Notes: a model not told the origin generated them from the letters alone. A stretch of 64,000 nucleotides of DNA from Gimesia sp. (GCF_040219335.1 NZ_JAVJSQ010000012.1:1-64000); one strand, 5' to 3'. Counted from the first letter of the stretch, positions 28,947-38,416 are shown. Numbers and translations are program-made.

Positions 28947-31900
28947 ATGCGCGTTCCACGTCCGATCAGATCCTTGTGGCTGTTATTGCCGATGCTTCCG
29001 TTGCAGGTGGTTGCAGCGGAAACAGACGCTCCCGTTGTGGCGCAGACGCCCGAGGAGCTCGCCATCAGGGAACTGCGTGGGATTTTTACGAATCTCCAGC
29101 AGAACAAAGATGGCACGGTCCGCCTGGTACGGTTCAGCAAGCCGCACGTCACCGCCGAAAAGCTGGCTCACCTCGAACAGTTTCATCAGCTGGATTATCT
29201 GGCCCTGGTCTGCCCCCACCTGGGGGATGAAGTACTGCCTCATCTCCAGGACCTGACCAACCTGGATACCTTGTTGCTTTCAGAATCGAAGATCACGGAT
29301 GCAGGGTTGCAGCATCTCCGTAAGTTGAACCGTCTGGAGCGACTTTACCTCGACAATACAAAGCTCACCGATGCGGGACTGAAACAGCTCTCACAACTGA
29401 CGCAGCTCAAGGTGCTGTCACTGCGCAATACGCAGATTTCCGACCAGGGACTGGTTTCTCTGAAAGGACTGCAGCATCTGGAAGTCCTGCTGCTTTCGGG
29501 AACCCAGGTCAGCGATGCGGGGTTGTCTGCGCTCAATGCATTTCCGCAGTTGAAGACGCTCTACCTCGCGCGAACGAAGGTCAGGGGCACACAGCTGGCA
29601 GAATTGAAGCTGCCCGCGCTGGAATACCTCTGTCTCAATCGTTGCACACTCGGTCCTGAAGCGCCCGGTGCACTTTCAAAACTTTCACATCTGAAAGGCC
29701 TGGAAGTCTATCACACGGGGCTGACCTCGGAGGCTCTGTCAGAACTGAAAACTCAACTTTCGAAGACAGCCCTGTTCACTGAAGATACAACTGCCCCGGA
29801 GACACTGGCTGCTTTGACGGAGCAGAAACAGCAGGATCCATCCACAGATCACCCACTGCTGTCTCCGATTCAAGAACGGATTATAGCGGGGGAAAAGCTG
29901 GTTCCCGATTTCCAAAAGCATGTGATCCCGTTGCTGGGGCGACTGGGTTGCAACAGTCGCAACTGTCACGGCTCGTTTCAGGGGCGCGGCGGATTTCAAC
30001 TGTCGATGTTCGGCTATGACTTCAAGCTGGACCATGACAATCTGCTGGAGCGGATCGATAAACAGCACCCGAAGCAAAGCCTGGTATTGAACAAGCCGAC
30101 CTCGGAAGATGAGCATGAAGGGGGGCTGCGCTTGCCGCCTGGCGGCTGGGAACAACAGCTGCTGCACGACTGGATTGCTGCGGGAGCCGCGTCGGTTTCA
30201 CCGGAGGGACCCCGTTTTGTGCGGCTGGACGTGACGCCCCGACAGATCGTCTTTAAGAAAAAGGGGGAGACGGCGACGTTGAAAGCCATCGCCGTCTGGT
30301 CAGATGGGACGCGTGAAGATGTGACCTGCCTGACCCGCTTTGAATCCAAAGACGACAGTGTCGCGGAAGTCACTCCGGAAGGTGTGATTCAGGCGAAAGC
30401 TCCCGGCGATACGTATGTCATTTCGTATTACGATAACGGAATCTTTTCCACGCAGGTCCTGCAGCCGGTGCGAGAATATCAGCCGGGCGAATATCCCGAG
30501 GTCACCACGCCGACCGTTGTGGACCGGCATGTGCTTAACAAACTGCAGAAGCTGGGAATCCAGCCTTCCGGGTTGTGTACCGACGAAGAATTTCTCAGAC
30601 GCGTCAGCCTGGATATGACGGGCACGCTTCCGACTCCAGACGAGATTCGAAAATTTCTCAAAGATCCATCTACCGAGAAACGCAGTCAGAAGATCGAAGA
30701 ACTGCTCGCGCGACCCGGTTACGTGGCCTGGTGGAGTTTGAAGCTGTCTGACCTGACCGGCAGTAACGCGGGCTACCTGGGCGGGACCGAAATGGCACAG
30801 CCGGTGGCCGGCCAGTGGAATGCCTGGATCCGGCGTCGGGTGGAAGATAATGTCGGCTGGGATAAAATTGTCTCGGGAATCATTTTGGGTACGAGTCGAC
30901 TGCCGGGCCAGACTTTTGAAGAGTTCATGGCACAACAGAGTGAGTTCACCAGTGTGAAAGACCGGGCCGACTTCACAGCCCTGGATAATTCGATGCCCCA
31001 CTACTGGGCGCGTTCGAACATGACGGTGCCTTCGGATAAGACGCTTGCCTTTGGTTATACGTTTCTGGGTATGCGGCTGGATTGTGCCCAGTGCCACAAG
31101 CATCCCTTCGACGAGTGGTCGCAGCAGGATTTCAAGCTGTTTACCGAGTTTTTCACGCGCATCAAATTCGGTGTGCCCCCCGATGCCCGCGTCCTGCATG
31201 AAGAGACGCGGAACATGCTGGGCGTGCCGGTGAAGCTCAATACCGCAGCTCTGCGCAGACAGAGTTATCTGCGGATTGCGGCCGAGGGACGGTCGATTCC
31301 GTGGCGGGAAGTTTACATTGAACCCGCGCAGGGGGATCAGCAGCTTGCCAAACTGCTGGGGGGAGAAGAGATCAACATCAGTCAGATTCAGGATCCGCGT
31401 GAAGTGCTGATGGCGTGGATGCTGAATGAGCCCAATCATTATTTTGCGAAAGCATTCGTGAACCGGATCTGGGCGCATTACTTCAACGTGGGAATTATCA
31501 ATCCGCCGGATGATCTGAATCAGGCGAATCCTCCCAGTAACAAGGCACTGCTGGACTATCTGGTGCAGGGTTTCATTGAGAGCGGTTACGATATGAAGTG
31601 GCTGCATCGGACGATTGCTAACAGTCGGACGTATCAGCTCAGCTGGCGACCGAATGAGAGTAATCGGAAAGATACCCGCAATTTCAGTCATGCTGTGCTG
31701 CGAAGACTGCCGGCGGAAGTGGCCATCGATGCGATTCAACAGGCAACGGCGGGAGACAAGAAGTTACTGCAGCACGTCAGCAAAATGGACGGACGTAAGA
31801 TTACTCAACACCCGCTTTCGTTCCAGGCACGTTCGATTGATTTTTCTTTGCTGGTTTTCGGCAAACCTCTGCGGACCACCAACTGTGACTGTGAACGCCA

Positions 31901-32192
31901 GGATGAGCCGACGCTGTTACAGTCGCTCTATGTGCGGAATGATGCCGAGATGCTGAGTCAACTGACCCGCTCGGATGGTTGGCTGGCAGAAATAAAACAA
32001 CAGACATTGGATGCTGCGGCTCGGAAAGAAGTGGTACGGGAAGCCTACCTGCGGACGCTTTCCCGTCTGCCGGAAGAGTCAGAACTGCACGACAGCCTGG
32101 AGTATCTTCAGACGACGAAAACGATTCAGGAAGGACTTCAGGACCTGATGTGGGCGTTACTCAACACGCAGGAATTCATTACGAATCATTAG
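28947..32192 (+). CDS. LRR + cytochrome-like (PSCyt1) + BIG2 + DUF1549 + DUF1553 giant exported protein
   Basis: The 1081-residue protein starts with a signal peptide (ends about AAETDA). Leucine-rich repeats of about 24 residues lie around 90-270 (KITDAGLQHL, KLTDAGLKQL, QISDQGLVSL, QVSDAGLSAL). Next is a cytochrome-like segment, GCNSRNCHGSFQG (about 335), which is CX4CH and not CXXCH. A BIG2-like Ig fold follows (about 430-520), then PSCyt2/DUF1549 with CAQCHKHPFDEW (CXXCH, about 712) and PSD1/DUF1553 to the C-terminus. GAGGTGA precedes ATG 28947. DUF1501 protein follows after 52 bases; such pairs are a planctomycete hallmark, linked by proposal to extracellular polymer breakdown. True function unknown. 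Confidence 0.92.
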   Translation: MRVPRPIRSLWLLLPMLPLQVVAAETDAPVVAQTPEELAIRELRGIFTNLQQNKDGTVRLVRFSKPHVTAEKLAHLEQFHQLDYLALVCPHLGDEVLPHLQDLTNLDTLLLSESKITDAGLQHLRKLNRLERLYLDNTKLTDAGLKQLSQLTQLKVLSLRNTQISDQGLVSLKGLQHLEVLLLSGTQVSDAGLSALNAFPQLKTLYLARTKVRGTQLAELKLPALEYLCLNRCTLGPEAPGALSKLSHLKGLEVYHTGLTSEALSELKTQLSKTALFTEDTTAPETLAALTEQKQQDPSTDHPLLSPIQERIIAGEKLVPDFQKHVIPLLGRLGCNSRNCHGSFQGRGGFQLSMFGYDFKLDHDNLLERIDKQHPKQSLVLNKPTSEDEHEGGLRLPPGGWEQQLLHDWIAAGAASVSPEGPRFVRLDVTPRQIVFKKKGETATLKAIAVWSDGTREDVTCLTRFESKDDSVAEVTPEGVIQAKAPGDTYVISYYDNGIFSTQVLQPVREYQPGEYPEVTTPTVVDRHVLNKLQKLGIQPSGLCTDEEFLRRVSLDMTGTLPTPDEIRKFLKDPSTEKRSQKIEELLARPGYVAWWSLKLSDLTGSNAGYLGGTEMAQPVAGQWNAWIRRRVEDNVGWDKIVSGIILGTSRLPGQTFEEFMAQQSEFTSVKDRADFTALDNSMPHYWARSNMTVPSDKTLAFGYTFLGMRLDCAQCHKHPFDEWSQQDFKLFTEFFTRIKFGVPPDARVLHEETRNMLGVPVKLNTAALRRQSYLRIAAEGRSIPWREVYIEPAQGDQQLAKLLGGEEINISQIQDPREVLMAWMLNEPNHYFAKAFVNRIWAHYFNVGIINPPDDLNQANPPSNKALLDYLVQGFIESGYDMKWLHRTIANSRTYQLSWRPNESNRKDTRNFSHAVLRRLPAEVAIDAIQQATAGDKKLLQHVSKMDGRKITQHPLSFQARSIDFSLLVFGKPLRTTNCDCERQDEPTLLQSLYVRNDAEMLSQLTRSDGWLAEIKQQTLDAAARKEVVREAYLRTLSRLPEESELHDSLEYLQTTKTIQEGLQDLMWALLNTQEFITNH

Positions 32193-32244
32193 TCCCTGCG
32201 GATTGGGATAATATGCGATCGACAGAGCGCATGAGGATGGAATT

Positions 32245-33543
32245 ATGAAACAGCAGAAACAGATCAAGCGACGTGATGTCTTGCAGGCGGGGTTCCTGGG
32301 AGGACTGGGTCTGTCATTGCCCGGGTTCCTGAAATTGTCAGCCGCCCAGGCAGAGGCTCCCGCCCGGAAGAAATCGTCGGCAGATGCGGTTCTGTTTCTG
32401 AATCTGGCGGGTGGGGTTTCGCATCTCGATACGCTGGACATGAAGCCCGAAGCGCCTGTAGAAACGCAGGGGGAGTTCAAATCCATCCAGACTTGTATGC
32501 CGGGGCATCAGGTGTGTGAGTATTTGCCGAAATACGCAAAGGTGGCCGATCAGTTCACTCTGCTGCGTGGGATTTCTCATTCCGCGGGTGCACATCCCCA
32601 GGGACAGTCTTGGATTTCGACCGGAAATCGACCTGTGCCTGCGCTGATCTATCCTTCGCTGGGATCAGTGATTACCAAAGAGATTCCCAGCCGCCCCGAT
32701 CTGCCCGGCTATGTTGCGATTCCCAAAACGGAGTGGAACGCCGGCTACATGGGAGATGCCTTTGCGCCTTTTAAGACGAACACGGTACCTCAACCGGGAA
32801 AGCCCTTCCAGGTGCGGGGGATTTCGCTGCCGGAAGGTCTGACGCTGGAAAAAGTCAATCAGCGGCAGGAACTGCTCAACAAGCTGGACCGCCGGTTCAA
32901 AGGGGAACAGACCGAGAGCCAGTTACTGGACGCACTCGATCAGTTTGGTTCCCAGGCCTATCACATGATTACTTCCAAACGAGCCCGGTCCGCCTTTGAT
33001 GTCGAGCAGGAATCCCCCAGATTACGCCAGATGTTTGGTGCCGATGAATTCAGCCAGTCTGTCTTTCTGGGTTGTCGTCTGATCGAATATGGCGTGCCTT
33101 TTGTGACTGTGACCTACCAGGGCTGGGACACGCATACCGAAAACTTTGCCGGGCATCGACGCCTGATACCGCCGTTGGATGCGGGGATGACCGCGGGACT
33201 GGAAATGCTCAAGCAGAAGGGGCTCTGGGAGCGAACGCTCGTGGTGATCATGGGCGAATTCGGGCGAACGCCAAAGATCAATGAGAACGCGGGCCGCGAT
33301 CACTATCCCCGTGTGAACTGGTGCCTGATGACCGGCGGGGGAGTGCAGCCGGGACAGATGATCGGCGGGACGACCAAAGCCGGCGATGCACCGGATGACC
33401 AGACCGAGATCTCACCAGATGACATTGCCGCCACGATCTATAACGCACTGGGCATCGATCCACTGAAAGAGTATTACACCAACACCGGCCGACCGACGAT
33501 GCTGGTACCCCACGGTCGGATTATGCATGAACTCTTTGCCTGA
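32245..33543 (+). CDS. DUF1501 family exported protein (sulfatase-like fold)
   Basis: This 432-residue product has a Tat-like N-terminus (KRRDVLQAGFLGG, residues 8-20) before a hydrophobic stretch. The family blocks follow: DAVLFLNLAGGVSHLDTLDMKPEAP, then GISHSAGAHPQGQSW, VTYQGWDTHTENF, and MGEFGRTPKINENAGRDHY. These conserved Asp, His and Glu residues suggest an alkaline-phosphatase/sulfatase-like metal site, although activity is unproven. It lies 52 bases after the DUF1549/DUF1553 gene, consistent with an operon and a common role at the cell surface. The other two copies in the window, at 49316 and 57615, lack this partner. Confidence 0.93.
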   Translation: MKQQKQIKRRDVLQAGFLGGLGLSLPGFLKLSAAQAEAPARKKSSADAVLFLNLAGGVSHLDTLDMKPEAPVETQGEFKSIQTCMPGHQVCEYLPKYAKVADQFTLLRGISHSAGAHPQGQSWISTGNRPVPALIYPSLGSVITKEIPSRPDLPGYVAIPKTEWNAGYMGDAFAPFKTNTVPQPGKPFQVRGISLPEGLTLEKVNQRQELLNKLDRRFKGEQTESQLLDALDQFGSQAYHMITSKRARSAFDVEQESPRLRQMFGADEFSQSVFLGCRLIEYGVPFVTVTYQGWDTHTENFAGHRRLIPPLDAGMTAGLEMLKQKGLWERTLVVIMGEFGRTPKINENAGRDHYPRVNWCLMTGGGVQPGQMIGGTTKAGDAPDDQTEISPDDIAATIYNALGIDPLKEYYTNTGRPTMLVPHGRIMHELFA

Positions 33544-33659
33544 GACGTGCGGTAGCGCGATGTGAGATTGATTTCAGTCACTCACTCCAGTCTAATAAAG
33601 CGATGGTCAAGTCTGCGTAGTTGCTGTCGATCTTCTCTCGCGTTGATCGCTTTCAGTAG

Positions 33660-33678
33660 CAGTAAAGCGGCTTTACTG
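33660..33678. promoter_or_regulatory. Perfect 19-bp palindrome, operator candidate
   Basis: CAGTAAAGC (33660-33668), one G, and GCTTTACTG (33670-33678) form a perfect dyad with 9-base arms and a single central base. Such a site cannot make a good hairpin but suits a dimeric repressor. It ends 22 bases before the sulfatase ATG at 33701. A partial half-site TAAAGCG occurs at 33596-33602. No regulator gene is adjacent. Confidence 0.65.
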
Positions 33679-33700
33679 ATTTCAAACTCGCTTTGACTGA

Positions 33701-35050
33701 ATGAGAGGTGCGCTCTTGCTGAAATCATTGCTGATGCTAATCACGTTACTCATTCCTGCGCTGGCAATCGCTGAGGAAACATCGCAGCGGCCCAATATCG
33801 TGCTGATCATGGCCGATGATCTGGGGTATGGCGACTTGAGTTGCTATGGCAGTAAGAATTGTCAGACACCCCATCTGGACCAGCTGGCAGCACGCGGGAT
33901 GAAGTTTACCGATTTTCATTCCAGCGGTGCGGTCTGCAGCCCGACACGCGCAGGACTGTTGACGGGACGCTATCAGCAGCGGTCCGGCATTGATGGCGTG
34001 GTGTATGCCGACCCCAAAAAGAATCGCCACCATGGTCTGCAGAAGCATGAAGTCACCCTGGGGCAGTGCCTGCTGGATGCCGGATACCGGACAGCCATGT
34101 TCGGCAAATGGCACCTGGGTTATCAGCGGCAGTACAACCCAACCTTTCGCGGCTTTCAGCAGTTTGTGGGCTACGTCAGCGGTAATGTGGATTACGTTGC
34201 CCATCTCGATCAGACCGGCGTGTTTGACTGGTGGCATGGTGCCGAGCTCAACCGGGAAGAGCAGGGGTATTCGACGCATCTGATTACCGAGCATGCTATC
34301 AAGTTCATCCGCGAGCAGCATCAGCAGCCTTTCTTTGTCTATATCGCCCATGAAGCGGTGCACTATCCCTATCAGGGACCGCATGACCCGGCGATGCGGA
34401 GAGAGGGGGGCGGCGAAATTAAATCGGCCAAGCGCGAGGATATCGCGAATGCCTATCGAGAAATGAATACCGAAATGGATAAGGGCATCGGTAAAGTAGT
34501 CGCCGTTCTCAAGGAACTGGATCTGACTGACAATACCCTGATCTTCTTTCTGTCGGATAACGGGGCGAATAACAAAGGTTCCAACGGGGCGCTGCGCGGT
34601 TTTAAAGGTAGTGTGTGGGAGGGGGGACACCGCGTGCCGGCGATTGCCTGCTGGCCGGGCAAGATTTCCCCGGGAACGGTCTGTGAGCAGACCACAATCA
34701 GTATCGATGTTATGCCTACGATTCTGGAACTGACCCGAGCCCGCGTTCCCCAGGGGCATCAACTGGACGGCGTGAGTCTGGCGGGGTTATTAACCGTACA
34801 AGAGACATTGCCTTCACGGAAAATTTACTGGGACTACCACGGCCGTTCGGCGGTACGACAGGGGCCCTGGAAGCTGGTTCTGAATCAGGATCGGAAATCG
34901 CCGGTGGAACTGTTCAACCTCAGTGAAGACCTTTCGGAATCAAAGAACCTGGCTGAGCAGCAGCCAGAGCGTGTTAACAGCCTGCGGACAGCTTTCGAGG
35001 TCTGGAAAAAGGATGTCACCCAGTCCGCGACGCCACAACCGGAAAAATAA
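33701..35050 (+). CDS. Exported sulfatase with formylglycine-type CSPTR active site
   Basis: The 449-residue enzyme has a signal peptide (about 1-24) and a sulfatase fold. NIVLIMADDLGYGDLSCYG carries the calcium-binding Asp pair, GAVCSPTRAGLLTGR carries the Cys that becomes formylglycine, and GKWHLGYQ plus FLSDNGANN carry further metal residues. It removes sulfate esters from glycans outside the cytoplasm. Cys-type sulfatases need an FGE or anSME; the FGE-like gene at 9093 cannot do this. ATG 33701 is taken here, but TTG 33716 has a better GAGGTG ribosome site (33705-33710) and still leaves the signal peptide. It is the first gene of a four-gene hydrolase operon. Confidence 0.93.
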   Translation: MRGALLLKSLLMLITLLIPALAIAEETSQRPNIVLIMADDLGYGDLSCYGSKNCQTPHLDQLAARGMKFTDFHSSGAVCSPTRAGLLTGRYQQRSGIDGVVYADPKKNRHHGLQKHEVTLGQCLLDAGYRTAMFGKWHLGYQRQYNPTFRGFQQFVGYVSGNVDYVAHLDQTGVFDWWHGAELNREEQGYSTHLITEHAIKFIREQHQQPFFVYIAHEAVHYPYQGPHDPAMRREGGGEIKSAKREDIANAYREMNTEMDKGIGKVVAVLKELDLTDNTLIFFLSDNGANNKGSNGALRGFKGSVWEGGHRVPAIACWPGKISPGTVCEQTTISIDVMPTILELTRARVPQGHQLDGVSLAGLLTVQETLPSRKIYWDYHGRSAVRQGPWKLVLNQDRKSPVELFNLSEDLSESKNLAEQQPERVNSLRTAFEVWKKDVTQSATPQPEK

Positions 35051-35074
35051 ACGATCTTCTTAAGGGAGTCTCTG

Positions 35075-36499
35075 ATGTATCGACTGATTTTGTGTTTCAC
35101 TCTGCTGCTGACCTGCTCGCTAACCGTATCTGCAGCGGCGGATGATCTGCTCCAGGCGGGAGCGGCGAAAGTGAATATCAACCCGCCGAAGTATCCGGTT
35201 TCGATGGTGGGCAGTTTTCAGGATCGGCAGGCGACAGGGGCGCATGACACCTTGCATGCCCGGGCACTGGTCTTAAAGAATGGTGACACGCGGGTGGCGT
35301 TTGTAGTCTGTGATATCTGTCTGATTTCGCGGGAGATCTTTGATGCTGCGAAAGCAATCGCCGCTCAGAAAACCGGGATCCCCACCAGCCACATGCTGAC
35401 CTCCGCGACACACACGCACACCGCGCCAGCAGTGACGCCGCTGGCACAATGCAAGCCGAGTCCTGAATATGTGCAGTTTCTGACGGAACGTATTGCGCAG
35501 GCGATCATAGAGGCCAACTCAAGCCTGGCACCTGCACAGGTTGCCTGGGCCGTGGTACCGGAACCGGCTGAGGTGAATAATCGTCGCTGGTATGTGAAAG
35601 AGGGGGGGATCAGGCCGAATCCGTTCGGAAAGACGACCGATAAGGTGCGGATGAATCCGCCCCGCGGCAGTGACTTGTTGATCAAACCGGCGGGGCCGAC
35701 CGACCCGGATATTTCAATCCTGTCGGTACAACACGCCGACGGGCGTCCGCTGGCACTGCTGGCGAATTACTCGCTGCATTATGTAGGAGGACTGCCACCG
35801 AACCAGGTGTCAGCTGACTATTTCGGTGAATTCGCCCGTCAGATCAAGGAACGACTGGGGGGCGATGAGACGTTTGTCGGCATTATGTCCAACGGTTCCA
35901 GTGGCGATATCAATAACATCAATTTCAGAGAACCGCGTCCACGGGCCGGCGTGTTTGAACGCATCACCGCCGTCGCGAAAGTAATCGCGGATCGGACGTA
36001 TCGGGCGGTCAAGGATCTCAAGTACCGCCGGGACGTAACGCTCGCGATGGAAGAACGCACACTGGACCTGGGAATTCGGAAGCCGAATGCGGAAGAAGTG
36101 AAATATGCGAAAGCGTTATTGGCGGCTGCGAAAGATCCTGAGAAGTTGACAACTAATGAAGTCTATGCCCAGGAGACAGTGAATATCGATCAGTGGCCCG
36201 GGAGCGTTAATCTGAAACTGCAGGCCTTGCGGATCGGCGAATTGGGCATCGTCGCGATTCCCTGCGAAGTGTTTGCAGAGATCGGCCTGGAAATCAAACA
36301 GAAAAGTCCGCTCAAACCAACCTTTGTGATTGCCCTGGCCAACGGCTATAACGGTTATCTGCCGACACCGGAACAACACATCCTGCAAGGCTATGAAACC
36401 TGGCGATCGAGCTGGAGCTATCTTGAAGTGGATGCTTCGGTCAAAATCACCGAACAGGTACTGTCGATGTTGAAACAAGTGGATCAGAAACAAGAATAA
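35075..36499 (+). CDS. Neutral/alkaline ceramidase N-terminal-like exported hydrolase
   Basis: The 474-residue protein has a signal peptide (about 1-21). Its body matches the N-terminal domain of neutral ceramidases: GAAKVNINPPKYPV, ARALVLKNGDTRVAFVVCD, and HMLTSATHTHTAPA, where the His residues are zinc ligands, then ADYFGEFARQI and NGSSGDINN. The family cleaves the amide of ceramide, but many planctomycete members are uncharacterised and may act on other substrates. The C-terminal Ig-like domain of full ceramidases is not apparent. AGGGAG precedes ATG 35075, 24 bases after the sulfatase stop, so it belongs to the same operon. Confidence 0.88.
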   Translation: MYRLILCFTLLLTCSLTVSAAADDLLQAGAAKVNINPPKYPVSMVGSFQDRQATGAHDTLHARALVLKNGDTRVAFVVCDICLISREIFDAAKAIAAQKTGIPTSHMLTSATHTHTAPAVTPLAQCKPSPEYVQFLTERIAQAIIEANSSLAPAQVAWAVVPEPAEVNNRRWYVKEGGIRPNPFGKTTDKVRMNPPRGSDLLIKPAGPTDPDISILSVQHADGRPLALLANYSLHYVGGLPPNQVSADYFGEFARQIKERLGGDETFVGIMSNGSSGDINNINFREPRPRAGVFERITAVAKVIADRTYRAVKDLKYRRDVTLAMEERTLDLGIRKPNAEEVKYAKALLAAAKDPEKLTTNEVYAQETVNIDQWPGSVNLKLQALRIGELGIVAIPCEVFAEIGLEIKQKSPLKPTFVIALANGYNGYLPTPEQHILQGYETWRSSWSYLEVDASVKITEQVLSMLKQVDQKQE

Positions 36500-36517
36500 T
36501 CAGTTTGAGGAATCGAG

Positions 36518-37312
36518 ATGAATTTATTGCAACCCAGCGCGATCTTAACCTGTTTGTGCCTCTTTCAGTTTTGTACCTGGGGGTGCGCAGCAGAGCCCGG
36601 TTCACCCAATCAACTGACGAAGCAGGAACAGGAGCAGGGCTTTGAGTTACTGTTCAATGGCAAAGATTTGAAGAACTGGGACCAGAGTGGCAACTGGGAA
36701 GTTCAGGAAGGGGTGATTGCCCGAGCCGGTAAAGGGGGAAGTCTGACTTTGAAGCAGCAACCTCTGCCGGACGACTTCGAACTTAAGTTTGAGTGGAAAG
36801 TCGGCAAAGGAAGTAACAGCGGCGTGTACTATCGGCCCGGACAATATGAGTATCAGGTTCTGGATAATCAGAAACACGCAGATGGGAAAAATCCCCGCAC
36901 GAGTGCCGCCTCGCTTTACTTCTGTATGCCTCCTTCACAGGATGCGACGCGTCCGGTTGGCGAGTGGAACCAGGGGCGAATTGTCTGTAAAGGGTCCGTC
37001 ATTCAACACTGGTTGAACGGGAAGAAAGTAATCGACTTCGATTACACCGATCCCCGTTATGCCTGGCATGTGGAACTGCTGGCAAACCGGGGCGCTCAAC
37101 TGACGGACCGAGGCGGTGCACTTTATCTGCAGGATCATGGTGATCCGGTCTGGTATCGCGGTCTCAAACTCCGTACGATTCCCGATAATGAATCGCTGGA
37201 ACGCAGTCCGGTCAAGCCGGCTGCTGTTTCTGATGAGGCCCTGGCGGCTGAGCAGCTGAAGCTGCAGCGGATCATGGAGAACCGGGCCCGGCAACAGCAG
37301 AAGCAGAAGTAA
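36518..37312 (+). CDS. DUF1080 (3-keto-disaccharide hydrolase type) exported protein
   Basis: The 264-residue protein has an N-terminal hydrophobic signal (CLCLFQFCTWGCAAEP); TWGC is at best a weak lipobox. The concanavalin-like DUF1080 domain runs from GFELLFNGKDLKNWD through GGSLTLKQQPLPDDFELKF and NSGVYYRPGQYEYQVLD to GSVIQHWLNGKKVIDFDY. Recent characterised members hydrolyse 3-keto-glycosides. The C-terminal 40 residues are Gln/Arg-rich helix. GAGGA precedes the ATG, 18 bases after the ceramidase-like stop. It probably acts on a glycan or glycoside outside the cytoplasm, in step with the sulfatase. Confidence 0.9.
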   Translation: MNLLQPSAILTCLCLFQFCTWGCAAEPGSPNQLTKQEQEQGFELLFNGKDLKNWDQSGNWEVQEGVIARAGKGGSLTLKQQPLPDDFELKFEWKVGKGSNSGVYYRPGQYEYQVLDNQKHADGKNPRTSAASLYFCMPPSQDATRPVGEWNQGRIVCKGSVIQHWLNGKKVIDFDYTDPRYAWHVELLANRGAQLTDRGGALYLQDHGDPVWYRGLKLRTIPDNESLERSPVKPAAVSDEALAAEQLKLQRIMENRARQQQKQK

Positions 37313-37375
37313 GCAGGCCTTGCTTCATCCTTCTGGTTGCTCCCGGTGGAAACGTATTCTTAATTGCTGAAGTGA

Positions 37376-38416
37376 ATGGTTAACGAAATGAGTCTGAGAT
37401 CAATTTGTGGAATCGTACTGGCGCTGCTGATCATGTCTGAAGTGAGCGTTGCCCGAGAGCCGGTGCGGGTCATTTTTGATACCGATATTTCTGGAGACGT
37501 GGATGATGTGCTGGCACTGGCCATGCTGCATACACTGGCCGATCGAGGGGAATGCGAACTTCTGGCTGTCACAATCTCCAAGATCAACCCGTTGACCGGA
37601 CCCTTCACAGATGCTGTAAATACGTTTTACGGGCGGGGTGAGATTCCGATTGGAGTGACCCGGGATGCACAACGTCGCGAGAGCCGTTACCTGAAGCTGG
37701 TAAATGAAAAGGACGAAGAAGAGTGGCGCTATCCACATGATGTTCGCTCCAATGAAGATTTACCAGATGCGGTGACTGTTCTACGCAAGACGCTGATGGC
37801 ACAGCCGGATCATTCGGTGGTCTTGATTCAGGTCGGTCTGGCAGCGAATCTGGCAGATCTGGTGGAATCAAAGGCCGATGAAATCAGCCCTCTGAGTGGG
37901 AAGGAACTGATCCGCCAGAAAGTGAGTTTGGTATCCGTGATGGCTGGCGCGTTTGAACCGATTGACGGCAATCAGCACTTCCTGGAAGCCAATATTCGCA
38001 ACGGAATCAAGTCGATGCAGCGTTTCGTCAACCAGTGGCCCCGGGAAGTTCCCGTGATCTGGAGTGGTTTCGAAATTGGCATCGCGGTTCGATATCCGCG
38101 GGAAAGCATCGCGCGAGACTTCAGCTATCGCTCACATCATATCGTGCGGGAAGCCTATCTGTTGCACAGCGGTCCCGAGCACGATCGTCCCAGCTGGGAT
38201 CTGACCAGTGTGCTCTATGCGGTTCGGCCGGATGACGGATATTTCACGTTGTCACAGCCGGGACGGGTGACCGTGGAAGACGACGGTTTTTTGAAATTCC
38301 AGCCGGAAGAACTGGGCCGCGATCGTTACCTGGAAATGAATCCCGAACAGGCGATCCGCGTGCGAGAAGTATTGCGGGATCTGGTCAGCCAGCCTCCTGC
38401 CCGATGCGCGCCTTGA
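37376..38416 (+). CDS. Exported nucleoside hydrolase-like protein
   Basis: This 346-residue protein has a signal-like N-terminus (SICGIVLALLIMSEVSVA). The inosine-uridine nucleoside hydrolase fold starts with VIFDTDISGDVDDVLALAM, the Asp-rich calcium site, and has further segments HSVVLIQVGLAANLADL and MAGAFEPIDGNQHFLEANI. Exported members with this Asp motif spacing are common in planctomycetes and their substrates are uncertain; ribose glycosides are typical. ATG 37376 and ATG 37388 are both possible; neither has a strong ribosome site. It is the last gene of the hydrolase operon, 63 bases after DUF1080, and convergent with a receiver gene. Confidence 0.82.
   Translation: MVNEMSLRSICGIVLALLIMSEVSVAREPVRVIFDTDISGDVDDVLALAMLHTLADRGECELLAVTISKINPLTGPFTDAVNTFYGRGEIPIGVTRDAQRRESRYLKLVNEKDEEEWRYPHDVRSNEDLPDAVTVLRKTLMAQPDHSVVLIQVGLAANLADLVESKADEISPLSGKELIRQKVSLVSVMAGAFEPIDGNQHFLEANIRNGIKSMQRFVNQWPREVPVIWSGFEIGIAVRYPRESIARDFSYRSHHIVREAYLLHSGPEHDRPSWDLTSVLYAVRPDDGYFTLSQPGRVTVEDDGFLKFQPEELGRDRYLEMNPEQAIRVREVLRDLVSQPPARCAP

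Noticed and set aside
30300-31739. 479-residue minus-strand frame
   Set aside because: It lies wholly inside the DUF1549/DUF1553 coding region on the opposite strand and has no recognisable domain.
33746-34762. 338-residue minus-strand frame
   Set aside because: It is antisense to the sulfatase with its CSPTR active site.
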